NCBI RefSeq assembly: GCF_027943255.1
Contig: NC_072896.1
Location: 121,303,879 to 121,367,878, forward strand
Length of the DNA: 64,000 nucleotides
Source of the DNA: Anastrepha obliqua
Taxonomy: Eukaryota; Arthropoda; Insecta; Diptera; Tephritidae
Reading direction: 5' to 3'
Numbering within the stretch: position 1 is the stretch's first letter; each line of letters opens with the position of its first letter. Shown here one piece after another: positions 32,240 through 42,813 of this stretch. The notes under the pieces were generated by a model that was not told where the DNA came from, did not search any database, and worked only from the letters and a program-made list of their open reading frames with translations. The position numbers and the translations under genes are program-made.

Positions 32240-32386
32240 TATCAACTGAAATTTCAATATTTGAGGCCCCTGCTGGCGACAGAAGATATCAATTGGACTG
32301 AAATTTGGCATACACTTTATTAATCTAACAGTGTAAACACTATTAGAATTCGATTCTAAAAAAAAAAATTTTCGGCCCTCTCCACT
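32240..32386 (-). repeat. right long terminal inverted repeat of the 4.18-kb transposon
   Basis: Inverted counterpart of 28,205-28,346: CAACTGAAATTTCAATATTT, CTGCTGGCGACAGAAGATAT, CTTTATTAATCTAACAGTG and a TCCACT end at 32,381-32,386. The two repeats differ by point changes and a few small indels. Confidence 0.85.
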
Positions 32387-32454
32387 TTTTATGTAATGCG
32401 GAAGTTAGCGCACTGCCTCAGGCTGTTGAAGAAGGAAGCATTGCTCCTAAGCTT

Positions 32455-33264
32455 TTTTCTGTATTTCATTTGACATTTTTCAATCTCAGATTAACTCAAT
32501 ACGAACCCTGGAACGATACTTAATCGAGCAACGCGTTAAAGTTATTCCGGCTTATTATGAAAACGGGTGTTCAAACTAAAATGCACAGCGCGCACTTCGT
32601 GATTCGTAATGAGGCACATTTTTACCTCAGTGGATTCGTCAATAAGCAGAATTGCCGCATTTGGGCGAATGATAATGCAAGAGTGCTTGCCGAAAAACCA
32701 ATGCGCCCACAAAGAGTGACTGTTTGGTGCGGTTTATGGGCCGGCGGCACCATTGGGCCGTATTTTTTCCGAAATGAGGCCGGTCAGGCAGGTACTGTGA
32801 ATAGTGTTCGCTATCGTGCGATGATAAGGAACTTTTTATGGCCCGAATTGGAAAATATGGATGTGGACAATATGTGCTTTCAACAGGACGGTGCCACTTG
32901 TCACACAGCTAACGAAACATGGCTCTTTTGCGCGAAAAATTTGATGGCCGAATAATCTCACGTCGCGGCGATGTCAATTGGCCGCCAGGATCATATGATT
33001 TGACACCGTTGGACTTCTTTCTTTGGGGTTATTTGAAAGAAGAGGTGTACATCGATAAGCCAGCAACAATATAAGAGCTAAAGGATGAGATAATTCGGCA
33101 CATCAACGGTATATAACCTCATGGCATCTATTTGGCCAATATTTTGTTCCATACGTAAGTGAACCATACCAATATTATCACAATATAGAGAAATGATAAT
33201 AATTTCCTAAAAAAGTTGTATTTTATTTAAAATCAACACCGGCCCTTAAAACTTAACCACCCCT
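32455..33264 (+). mobile_element. rosa-type (DD41D) element, internally deleted, 5' end lost
   Basis: From about 32,455 the sequence matches the 5' part of the element at 61,016-62,321 (inverted), including the AACGCGTT...YYENG start region. It then jumps from the N-terminal RALRDF equivalent directly to NEAHFYLSGFVNKQNCRIWA in the frame 32,557-32,955. The frame gives TVWCGLWAGGTIGPYFF and MCFQQDGATCHTANE (second Asp kept); after a shift the third region LTPLDFFLWGYLKE at about 32,999 keeps its Asp. The first Asp reads Asn (NEAH). The 3' inverted end is at 33,231-33,264. It lies next to the right end of the 4.18-kb transposon. Confidence 0.85.
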
Positions 33265-33284
33265 TAATCATATCATAATGAAGA

Positions 33285-33335
33285 GATCACGTGATGCGAT
33301 TATATCTTAAGATCACATGATGGGATCATATGATG
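33285..33335. repeat. three spaced copies of a palindromic GATCAYRTGATG motif
   Basis: GATCACGTGATG (33,285), GATCACATGATG (33,311) and GATCATATGATG (33,324). The first and third contain perfect 10-bp palindromes (ATCACGTGAT, ATCATATGAT), and the first centres on CACGTG, a bHLH E-box core. It may be a protein-binding cluster or a chance local duplication. Confidence 0.4.
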
Positions 33336-34105
33336 GTTAATTTTTTTCTTATTTAGGGCAACAATTTTTCTTATTTATGAGCGAAATGCCCCAAAAAAGT
33401 TTACAAAAATATTTTTATAAAAAATACTTACTTCACATACTGATATTTTAAGTAACTGTACATAAAAAAGTTTTTTTTTCTAAATTCCCATAACTATTAG
33501 GCGTAGCTAAAATATGCAAATATTTTCCGCTAGATGGTTTCGGTGAACCATATTTATAGAAGTTTACAGCACATAATCGAATCAAAGGTGAAATTACAAC
33601 AACTGAAAGCTGGCATTACGCTTTGCACTACTCTATATTCATGGATGCATTGCAATATGGCACACAATAGCAAAACAGTGGCTCCAACAATTGCTTTCTA
33701 GTCGTTCCCCCTACATTCATTTCAGACTAAGAACTGTCACTTCAGCAACATTCTCGGTAGAATTACAAGTAGGGGGGATGTTTATGCTACTACAGTAACA
33801 ACAATATTGCTTTCTAGCAATATCGACCTCTTAAGTTACGCTCCAGTAGCTCTCGCATCGAAATCATGGAAAACGTTGAGTCGGACCCACATTCCATTGC
33901 CTAGAAGCTGAGAATTAGACAAACAATTTTTTGGGCTTAGATCGAGTTATTCTTACTATATTAATTTTATAGATAAGTAAATAAATAAACAATAATTAAA
34001 AACTAATAAAAATTAAATAGTAACGTTTAGAACTTCATACTTTACTTCATGCGCTGATTTTGGTACCCGCACTGGAATCCTCCATATTCAAACCTTTTGT
34101 AAAAG
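33336..34105. other. non-coding, nothing recognised
   Basis: AT-rich sequence. Short inverted words occur (for example CCCCCTAC near 33,707 and GTAGGGGGG near 33,770) but no clear element. Confidence 0.4.
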
Positions 34106-34109
34106 TGCA

Positions 34110-34510
34110 TTGTCAATATTTCCAAAAATACATTTCGGTTCCCGGTCACAGCGGTATAGAGAGAAACTGCTGAGCTGATGAGCTAGCTAGACAGGAGCAA
34201 AATGAGAGGACTGGGGTTCCCTTGAGAAGCTGTGGTCTGCTACTGGAATGATGGACCTCGCGTTAACTCAGCGAACGCTGGACTGCAAAGTCGCGAGATC
34301 CTTCTGGCATTAGGTAAATCGGGAAACTTGGGATTGTAGCAAGTCTGGCGTGGGATAGCCTCTGGTGGCTGAGGTGGAATCATCTCATTGCCTTCTTTTC
34401 AGCTGCCCTGCTCTCGCCGGGCAAACGTTTTAACATCTGGCCTCCCACTTTTTCGTTACATCTGCGAATTTTGCGGGTTTAAATATCACACATCTGGTGA
34501 AATTAATCAG
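34110..34510 (+). pseudogene. I-like LINE, RNase H C-terminal relic
   Basis: The + strand reads QKYISVPGHSGIERNC followed by a stop and AD, the HSGxxGN...AD block of RNase H with its last Asp. It then continues GVPLRSCGLLLE and, with shifts, into the connector before the terminal zinc knuckle. Stops are frequent. It ends unclearly near 34,510. Confidence 0.55.
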
Positions 34511-34692
34511 TTGCTTAAACCTGTTTAAACGAACGCAAATTAGCCACCGTTGGTCGTCATGCTCTCATCCAAAGCCCCTTCTTCCTTCTCTTCATCATGT
34601 CTGGTTTCTTCGCTTCTTCTTTCCCTACTCCTATCAGAGCGGACAAATTTTTAAATTTTTGTCCAAGCGCGCCCCTCGCAAGGGCAGCCATT

Positions 34693-34715
34693 TAACCTTA
34701 CCTAACCTAACCTAA
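34693..34715. repeat. short CCTAA run
   Basis: ACCTTACCTAACCTAACCTA at 34,694 holds three consecutive CCTAA units. CCTAA/TTAGG is the insect telomere repeat in many orders but not in flies, and such short runs are common in LINE untranslated regions. I read it as LINE-associated. Confidence 0.5.
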
Positions 34716-34919
34716 CCGAATATGACACAAAACTGACAGAATTGCTAAAAATGATAATGGTAAGGTCCACACGTTCTCGGCAACACAAGTTTAAGTTCCT
34801 TGTGGCAGGCCATGACTACTTGGCTGCAACAGCACCGAGTGACTTTAATCGACTAGCTGCCAAACTTGGACATTTACAAAAAGTACTCAACAGTCTCCAT
34901 CTTTGAATTGTGAAAAGCT

Positions 34920-35650
34920 GTTCTGCGATAGATTTTATATGGTTAACCTAGCTTTTCTGCGTGTGTGCCGATCTTCCAGTGACTGATAAATACAGCTACG
35001 AGTTTGGAAATTGAATACCGTGGAGGAGTTTATGAGTCCTCCGTCTATTCTACTGTGGGCAAGGGGTTTCCCGAATTGCACATGAAGAAATTTAGGGATT
35101 TTTCTGATAAACAAGATTACAGTTCTTCTTCTTCCTCTCTGCGGCCAATTCAGTCCCCTTCCCAGCAAGCGCCAGAGCAATTTCATTACCCTCTTTGTTT
35201 CTATGTCATGGAACCCAGATCAGAGAAACGTTACCTGCATACCCAAGAGATTTGATTTAGTTCCTTGAAGGAGTTGACTAGTTTGGATCTACGCCATGGC
35301 GTCGTCAGAGCCTTGATCACGGCTTGACTATAAAAAAAAATGTTAATATCTCCCTCGCTCCCACATGTCCTAAGTATTTTGCAGGCCTGCAAGACCGCAA
35401 AGTCTTCTGCCTGAAAAGCACTAGCCATATTCGGCAGTTTAAGGTAGATAATTTGCTGATTTAGAGAAAACCCTCGCTCTGATTCCCGATTCCATCAGTG
35501 AGGACCGAGGTCCCAACATCGGTACAAATCTTCTCCTCGTTCTGATCCTACCTACTTGGAATGATTGCCCTGGAATGACTCTCAAGCTCCAGTTTACGGA
35601 TAGAGAGATCTGTTCGAAGTTCAGAGATATTCGGTGTTAACTGCCTAGAA
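34920..35650 (-). pseudogene. I-like LINE, RNase H relic (minus)
   Basis: Minus-strand blocks: MASAFQAEDFAVLQACKILR (RNase H Glu), FFYSQAVIKALTTPWRRSKL (the Asp of DSQ is Tyr here), then after shifts WEGD-type sequence and FISHWKIGTHAEKLG near 34,960. The same blocks occur in the + copy at 37,495-38,215 (TPWCRSKLVNS, FISHWQIGTFADKLG), so the two are one family in opposite orientation. Multiple stops. Confidence 0.65.
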
Positions 35651-35654
35651 ATGG

Positions 35655-37490
35655 TACTCACTATTATTCTGCTCAAGTGTTCACGCAAAATAAATATTCG
35701 CCAATTTCTCCAAGTGTTACCTTAAAAGTTTAGTCAGAAACCGATAATTGAGCCAACGAAAAAGCAACATAAACTAAAACAATGAAATGCTTTAAAACCC
35801 TTTTCGTGCGTTGAGTGCCACGAAAAATCCCTGATGACCCAATGATATGCGATTTTAATGCCAACACGCCAACAGACGCATTCATCTTGTAAACGGTTGA
35901 CAAGCGCGGCAGTGTAGAAAAAGCAGGGAAAATAAACAACGCAAAAGCGACAAGCAGCGCATAAATAGCCGCAGTAACGAGAACTAACAGAAAAGAATAC
36001 AAAAGAAAAAAACAAAAAGCAAAACGCAAAACGCAAAACGCAAAAAAGGTGATCGCCAATTTTATCGTCAACGATGTTACCCTTCTTTGGACATTTTTTA
36101 CGAGTTCGATTCTGTTTACCTTGGCTTTTGCTACACATCATCGGCAACATGCGGAGCGCTCACTGCGTTTCATTGCCACATGCGAACATACACACACACG
36201 CTCATGCACTCACTCACTGCTACCGATGAAGATGAGGCAAAGACGTACGTCTGCTCAGACTCAGCCCTTCGATCGTCGCCAAGTTTATGCTGATTGCTTT
36301 TTATTTTTAGTCACTTGATCGTTGTCTGCCATTGTTATTATTTACTTCACCTCTCTCACCTTTTCACTCCCGGGCGCTGCCTTTGGTCATGTCACATTGT
36401 TGTTGTCTCGGAAATTGCCAACATTATGTCGTCTGTACTGCCAACTGCCAATCGACTGACTGACTTTGTTAGCCCGCAAAGCTTGTGTTCGCATCGTTTT
36501 CATGCCTCTTGCAGCAGCAGGCAGCCATTGTGGCAAACCACAGCCATATGCAGCATAGAACCACAATCGAAAAGAGTTTATATGTGCATACATATGTGTG
36601 TGTGTGTTGTTGTTGGAGTATCATTTGCAGTTAGCGCGATCATCTCGTTCAATTGTCAGTTGCGATCTCCGACTGTCAATGCCTTGCCGCTGGCGTTGCT
36701 CGCTTATTAATGCAGCTGTTGTTTGTGACCGAAAAAAAAATGAAAAAAGGGAATATATTCGATTGCTCATCCAACTAATGTTGCCAATAGCTATGGATTT
36801 ATGCAACCATTCTGCTACATTCTGGCTTCCTTTGCTCACAAAGTGGTTTTAGCTGTTTTTGTGTGGCTGTTTTCAGCCTTTTCCTTCTTCTCTCCCGTAG
36901 CCAAGATATCTGAACGTTGACGTTTATTTCGCTTTTTGTTGCCGGCTCGCTTAATCTTTCATATATGCAGGAATCTCGATGCCCAACTTCTGCTGCTGCT
37001 GTTAGGGATAAGTGATTACTTATGCAGGTTTTGTTGTGGTTGTTTGACATACACACTTTTTGCTACAGCTGTCATCCATCCTGGTTTTTGTGTGGCTGGT
37101 TGCATATTTTCCATTGTTTTCTTCTTCCTCGCAGCCTCACTGTCATCAACAGCCTATGAAAATTTCATAGGTACTTTACAAAAAATTCACTTCAACTCTT
37201 CTATATTTAGTTGGATGAATTTTCAAGGATTTATGTCGTTTTATGTAAATAATATCCTAAAGCTCTCATTTATTAAAATTTTAAGAAAAAAGAAATAAGG
37301 AAATCTTTTCTTTATAAGAAAAGTGCCCAAGAGTTGCTGAAAATGATTTGTAATTCAGGTTGACATGTCGACAAATAAAAAATGGCAATACTTGAATTTT
37401 TTGCCTGGTTAAACCGGCCTTTAGCTCCGAAAATAAAAATATGAAAACTAAATATTTGGATGTAATCAAAAATGTTTAAATTATTTACAG
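35655..37490. other. probable host non-coding DNA with microsatellites
   Basis: GC content is higher than in the transposon-rich parts. It holds four tandem GCAAAAC units at 36,019-36,047, CA-rich runs near 36,186-36,205 and a TG run at 36,594-36,607. No frame has a recognisable domain; the frames on both strands are short and overlap. It is bounded by two opposite-facing fragments of one LINE family. Confidence 0.4.
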
Positions 37491-37494
37491 AAAA

Positions 37495-38215
37495 GTAAAT
37501 GGCTCCGGCGACGCCATGGTGCAGATCCAAACTAGTCAACTCCTGTAAAGGATCTCTTGGGCGTGCAAATAACATTTCCCTGATCTGGGTTCTAGGACAC
37601 ACGAACATAGAGGGAAATGAAATTGCTGATGAGTTTGCCAGGAAGCGGAATATATTGGTCTCAGAGACTCCCTCCCTGGTCATTGGCATCCTCCTGACTG
37701 TTGTTAGAAGGGTATTGCACAACTTCTTTCTCAGGAAAGCACAGAAAAGATGGAGCTCCATATCGTCATGCGCTACTTCGAAAACCCTTTGGCCGCAGTA
37801 GAATAGATGGAGGACTCAGAAAGTCTTGTGCACTCCACGCCATTCAATTTCGAAACTCGTAGCTGCATTTATCAGTCATTGGCAGATCGGTACATTCGCA
37901 GATAAGCTGGGTTTACCTCTTAACCCCCATTGCAGAAGCTGTGGGGACCTTTCAGTGAAGGAGACTGTTCAGCACTTTCTCTGTAAATGTCCGGGTTTGG
38001 CAGCTGGACGATTAGGATTACTGGGTGCTCCTTTCTTCGACAGCGTGGGACAGTGCCCCAACCTAACTCCCATCAGTCTTCCCCTTAATATTAACAGTTC
38101 TGGCTGGCTGCAGATATATGCCATTTGGGGGTCTCTTAATGATATCTAAATGGTGATTTAGTGCTACTTGGGGAGTGCCAGACGGGCACTTCAACCATTT
38201 CACCTACCTACCTAA
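37495..38215 (+). pseudogene. I-like LINE, RNase H C-terminus, zinc knuckle and 3' UTR
   Basis: Frame 37,499-37,801 reads TPWCRSKLVNS and SLIWVLGHTNIEGNEIADEF, i.e. the last RNase H Asp in ADEF. After a stop, the frame 37,826-38,149 reads SISKLVAAFISHWQIGTFAD, then CRSCGDLSVKETVQHFLCKC, the C-terminal CCHC motif, and ends LNDI. A 3' UTR with TTTAGTGCTACTTGGGGAGT follows to about 38,215. 5'-truncated inside RNase H. Confidence 0.8.
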
Positions 38216-38309
38216 TAGTGATTGAAGTTATTTTTTCTGTGCCCGATTTGAAAAATTGCGGGTTCTTTTGTTTAGTTCGAGCAAATACTGAACTGATTTG
38301 CGAAATATA

Positions 38310-39308
38310 TTAGGTGCACAACTAAGTTATCGCTGTTTTTTTGATGAAAATACAACTTTATTCTGAAAAAATGGTTACACGTGACTCATTGGAAGTATTG
38401 CCGATCGCTAGCCACTACTTTTTCCCATATTTTTTGTAGATCTCATACACCGTCGCGGTAAAACCGTTCATCTTTTGAAGCTATCCACGGAATGGAACTG
38501 CTGGTCAGCTAGACCATGTGCCGTCGATCGGAACAGGTGATAATCGGAGGGCGCAATATCTGGAGAATATGGCGGGTGGGGTAGGATTTCCCATTTCTGC
38601 GTTTCCGGGTAGGTTTTAGCGGGTTTGGCAATGTGAGGCCGAGCGTTGTCATGCTGTAAAATCACATTTTTAAGCCTCTCCGCGTATTGCGGCCGCTTCT
38701 CGCGCAGTGCCCAGTTCAATCGCATCAATTGAAGTCGATATCGATCCCCAGTGATGGTTTCGCTTGGTTTTAGCAGTTCATAATAAATAACACCAACTTG
38801 GTCCCACCAAGTACATAGCATAACCTTCTCGGCGCGAATATTCGGCCGAGGCGACGATGTAAAAGCATGACCGAGCAGTCCCCATGACTTTCTTTTCTTT
38901 GGATTGCCGTAATGAATCCATTTTTCCTCACCCGTCACGATACGATGAAGAAAATAAAAATTTTAACTCATAAGGAATCCAAGTCCCCTGTTTCTGAATC
39001 ATTCCCAAAGCATGCAATCGCTTTTAAATGTATTGGCGGGTAACTCCTAATACTGAAGCAAGCTCTTCTTGCGTTTGACATGGATCCTCATTGTGCAATG
39101 CCTCCAGTTCCGCGTCTTCGAAGGTTTTTGGCCTTCCTTCCGCCGTCTTTGAAGCGACGGAACCAATCTGGGCACGTTTTTGCACTCAAAGCAGCATCTC
39201 CATAAACTTTTTGCAGCTCTCGATGCGGTTGGGTTATGTCAGAATCGACTAGCACACACTGCGAACGGCATCTATTGGCAAACAGCGGGAACTTAGTTAC
39301 GCACCTAA
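38310..39308 (-). mobile_element. mariner (DD34D), 999 bp, shortened
   Basis: Ends TTAGGTGCACAACTAAGTTA (38,310) and, inverted, TTAGGTGCGTAACTAAGTTC (ending 39,308), flanked by TA at 38,308-38,309 and 39,309-39,310. Minus-strand transposase: HRELQKVYGDAALSAKTC and DWFRRFKDGG near 39,130-39,230. After shifts and a deletion, the frame 38,938-38,468 reads MTGEEKWIHYGNPKKRKSW (first Asp changed to Glu), VILQHDNARPHIAKP (second Asp kept), YSPDIAPSDYHLF (third Asp kept). The C-terminus is broken near 38,470. Ends of this type are seen in the mellifera group; subfamily is my inference. Confidence 0.88.
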
Positions 39309-39603
39309 TATAGTATAACACCGAGAACCTCAAAATAAACACCGGTTTGGTTGATTCTTTCTCTCTAAGATTTGCTTCAATACGAAGTTTGTTGGGGCGA
39401 TAACAAAATTTATAAAAAACCGAAGAAAAAGCTGGAAAACTTAAAAATCTAGTCGCACAAAAATTCGAGATTGGCTTGATCGACTTGGATGATCCTTTTC
39501 TTGATTTTTTTTCACACAATTACTGGTTTTGGTTCAGCGATAACGAAAATTTGGAAACACACAATGGAATGGAATTTCACATTTTTAAACTGAAATTGAC
39601 TAA

Positions 39604-40310
39604 GAAATTGACATAGCACTGATTGCAGAAACACATTTCACTGACAAAAGTTTTCTGAAATTTCCTAATTATAAAATGTATGTGACAAACCATCCTGATG
39701 GAAGAGCCCATGGAGGGACAGCTATAATTATTAAATCAAGCATAACTCACATAGAACAACTCCAATATTCGACGCCTCATCTTCAATCCACGACAGTGCA
39801 AATATAAGACAAAAATGGACCAGTATCTATTTCTTCCATTTACTGTCCACCTAGACATATAATAAACTCGGATGAAACAAATACATAAGAACGCTTAACA
39901 ATAGATTTATTGCAGCTGGAGATCTCAATGCAAAACACATTGACTGGGGCTCAAGACTCACCAACAAAAAGGGCCGTATTCTAATTAACGCAATTAACAA
40001 AAACAATTGCAGATTTATAAGCACCGGAGAACCTACCCATTGGCCAACTGACGTAAAAAAAATTCCAGACTTGATCGACTGCATAACCAAAAACATAAGC
40101 CATAACCAATTGACAATTCAGTCATGCTATGAACTTTCTTCTGACCACTCGCCGATATTACTTGAATATGTAAGTTATATAAAATCTATAGATACATCTT
40201 TTCGCATATTTAATGACAGAAACAACTGGGAAAAATTCCGCCACCATATTGACGATCAACTTATACCAAATGTGCCATTGAACGTGCCATTATCCATTTC
40301 AATTACGTAG
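39604..40310 (+). pseudogene. Jockey ORF2, endonuclease (APE-type) part
   Basis: Frame from 39,604 reads EIDIALIAETHFTDKSFLKF (Glu of the AETH metal-binding motif), GRAHGGTAIIIKSSI and, after a stop, SIYCPPRHI. A frameshift near 39,890 leads to AAGDLNAKHIDWGSRLTNKK (the GDxNAKH motif), THWPTDVKKIPDLIDCITKN and ELSSDHSPILLEY (the SDH catalytic His-Asp pair). The enzyme nicks target DNA to prime reverse transcription. One frameshift and one stop inactivate this part. Confidence 0.85.
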
Positions 40311-40381
40311 TACTAGAAGCAGGGATCAGATCGGCACCAAAGCAAACAAATAGAACAAATTCAGCAGCAACTAACATTTCT

Positions 40382-42091
40382 ATGAAGAAGCAAATTATTG
40401 AAAAACGAAAGTTAAGAAAAAGATGGCAAAAAACTAGATCACCTGACGACAAGAGAAAACTAAACTTAGCCACAAAAATTCTTAAGGATACTTTAAACAA
40501 AACAAATAACAAAGAAATCGAAAACTATTTGAAGAACCTGACTCCCAACGAAGATACAAACTACTCTCTTTGGAAATGTACCAAAACATTAAAAACACAA
40601 ATAAAACATCAACCACCACTAAAGAAAGATGACAATTCATGGGCCGTTACAAAAGAGGAAAAAGCGAAAACTTTAGCAAAATACTTTGAAGAGGTTCTAT
40701 CAAATGACGAAGAAAAGAAAATTGACAACCAAAACAACTACCATTATGACTTTACAAAAATAAAAAGGACGAATACACACGAAATAATAGCTTGCATCAA
40801 AAAAGGACTAAAACATAAAAAAGCACCCGGATATGACTTGATAACAGGAAAAGCATTAGTGGAGCTACCAACCAAGGCATATCTATTTTTGCGAAACGTT
40901 TTCAATGCCATGTTTCGCTTGCAATATTTTCCAAAACTCTGGAAAGTGGCAGAGATTATTGCATTGCCAAAACCGGGTAAAGATCCAACTACCGTATCAT
41001 CTTATAGACCAATAAGCTTACTACCGACAATATCTAAAATTGCTGAAAAATTACTTCATGATCGACTAACCCAATTTCTGGAGAAAAAACGTATAATACC
41101 GGATCATCAATTTAGATTTAGAAAAAAACATTCGACTATCCAACAGATCCACAGAATTACAAATAAAATCCAATCAGACTTTGAAAAAAATCGTTATTGT
41201 GCGGCATTATTCTTAGACGTAGCTAAAGCGTTTGACAAAGTGTGGCACAAAGGCTTACTCCACAAAATAAAAATAATGATTCCTTTTGACTACTATCCTT
41301 TTGACTATATATTATATATTATAAAAAGCTACCTAACTAACCGAAGTTTTTATATTAAATATGACAATCAATGTTCAGATATTCATCAAATAACTGCTGG
41401 AGTTCCGCAAGGAAGCGTTCTTGGACCTCTACTATATGTTTTATTCACCGCAGGCATACCACCTCCTGACTAAACTAATTCATCAATTGCTACGTTCGCA
41501 GACGATACAATACTACTGGCATCGGATAAAAGCTTAACTATCGCTACTGAAAAACTGCAGCGATACACAAACGCAGTTAAGGAATGGTTCGATAATTGGT
41601 GCCTAAAAATAAATGAAGACAAAACCGTGCAGGTTATATTTACTACCAAAACAAAATTTACTGCAGTTCCAATAAAAATGAATGGCAAAGCAATTTCAAT
41701 TAAACCCACTACTAAATATCTCGGAATACATTTGGACTCGAAACTAAATTGGAATCACCACATAAAGCAAAAGGTTAAACAAATAAAAGAAAAACTTCGA
41801 CAACTTCATTGGTTAGTCAGCACAAAATCCAGACTTACTATACAAAACAAGCTATTATTGTACAAAGCCATGATTAAACCAATCTGGCTATATGGACCAC
41901 AGGTGTGGGGAACGGCTAAAAAGTCTCACCTAGTAAAAATTCAACGACAGCAATCGAAGATTCTTCGAATTTCGACCATGTCTGACAGGTACACGAAAAA
42001 TGATGACATCCACAGGACTTTTAATATAGCAACAGTAGATGAAGAGACCAAAAAAAAAGCAAGAAGCCACTTTGAAAAAATACAGGAGTAA
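40382..42091 (+). pseudogene. Jockey ORF2, reverse transcriptase part, one in-frame stop
   Basis: Frame 40,382-41,473: KKGLKHKKAPGYDLITGKAL (motif 0/1), PKPGKDPTTVSSYRPISLL, KKHSTIQQIHRITN, ALFLDVAKAFDKVWHKGLL (motif A Asp), GVPQGSVLGPLLYVLFTAGI (motif B). A TAA at 41,471-41,473 lies just before SSIATFADDTILLASDKSL (motif C, both Asp of FADD present) in the same frame. Then KPTTKYLGIHLDSKLNWNHH, IKPIWLYGPQVWGTA and the C-terminus at 42,091. Over 560 codons in one frame with a single stop makes this one of the younger LINE copies. Confidence 0.9.
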
Positions 42092-42292
42092 AGGAGTTAA
42101 AGTGCTGTTAAATTGTAATTATGTAGAGTAAAACATGTATTGAATATTATTTAATTGTATATATTATAGTATTATTTCGTTTATTTTAATTTTTATCGCT
42201 TTGGCACTGGTCACGATGTATGTAAATCCTGGCCAAACGTACTTAATGTCAATGGACAGATGTATAAAATAAAGGGGACAAAAAAAAAAAAC

Positions 42293-42811
42293 TGAATTTT
42301 TAGAAAAACCTCGGGGATATGGAGATATTCCCTATTAAATTTTATTAATAAAATAGAAGTTTGAAGAGCCTCAAAAATCGTGTTGCTTTAGGACAATTTT
42401 TATTTTTTTTTGGTGATGATGGGTGTTTTCTGCCATGTAAAATATGCCAAGTGATTTTCATATCGAGAAATGCACGCGGCAACAAAAAATTGTTTGTACA
42501 AAAAAGTTGTTTTTTTTGTGTTGAATTTGAAGTTGCTGGTCACCGAGGAGTGTTTAAAAATAATTATTGTAGAATTAATGTAAATGCAAATAAGCAAATA
42601 TTTTCTGGGGTTTTCAGGTACGGTTAATCTGAATCTGCATTTATTTTTACAAAAATTAACGATAGGTTGCGCTTTGGTGCAAAACATGAAAAGCTTCGAT
42701 TTCTTTCTGCTGAAGTGATCATAAAATTAGATTTCATACACGAGATAGACATTTTAGGTATTCTTTTTAGTAATTCAAAGAGTTTTTTGCGAGATATTAA
42801 TGAAATGCAAC
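42293..42811. other. non-coding, nothing recognised
   Basis: Short frames on both strands without motifs, between the Jockey tail and the next mariner-like element. Confidence 0.4.
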
Positions 42812-42813
42812 TA

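Larger units (their letters stand above)
28205..32386 (+). mobile_element. 4.18-kb DNA transposon with long (about 145 bp) inverted repeats, carrying two nested insertions
   Basis: The left repeat (28,205-28,346) and right repeat (32,240-32,386) are inverted, imperfect copies, sharing for example TATCTTCTGTCGCCAGCAG (28,301 onward) and the outer AGTGGA. Between them is one broken transposase-like gene (28,590-31,840), an A-rich spacer, a SINE (28,884-29,132) and a rosa mariner (30,165-31,074). Removing the two insertions leaves about 3.0 kb. No convincing target duplication was seen at the outer ends. I know the protein family only as unnamed insect sequences, so the superfamily is open. Confidence 0.8.
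39540..42292 (+). mobile_element. Jockey-clade LINE, about 2.75 kb, nearly complete ORF2
   Basis: Contains most of the endonuclease, the full RT region and the C-terminus of ORF2, then a short AT-rich 3' UTR and a poly-A tail at about 42,281-42,292. ORF1 and the very start of the endonuclease are absent (5' truncation near 39,540). No target duplication could be fixed at the 5' side. Confidence 0.85.

Noticed and set aside
34693..34715. telomeric repeat remnant
   Set aside because: Only three CCTAA units; flies generally lack TTAGG telomeres and such runs are common in LINE untranslated regions.
37936..38030. host zinc-finger gene
   Set aside because: The CCHC motif is the usual C-terminus of I/Jockey-type ORF2 and follows RNase H sequence.
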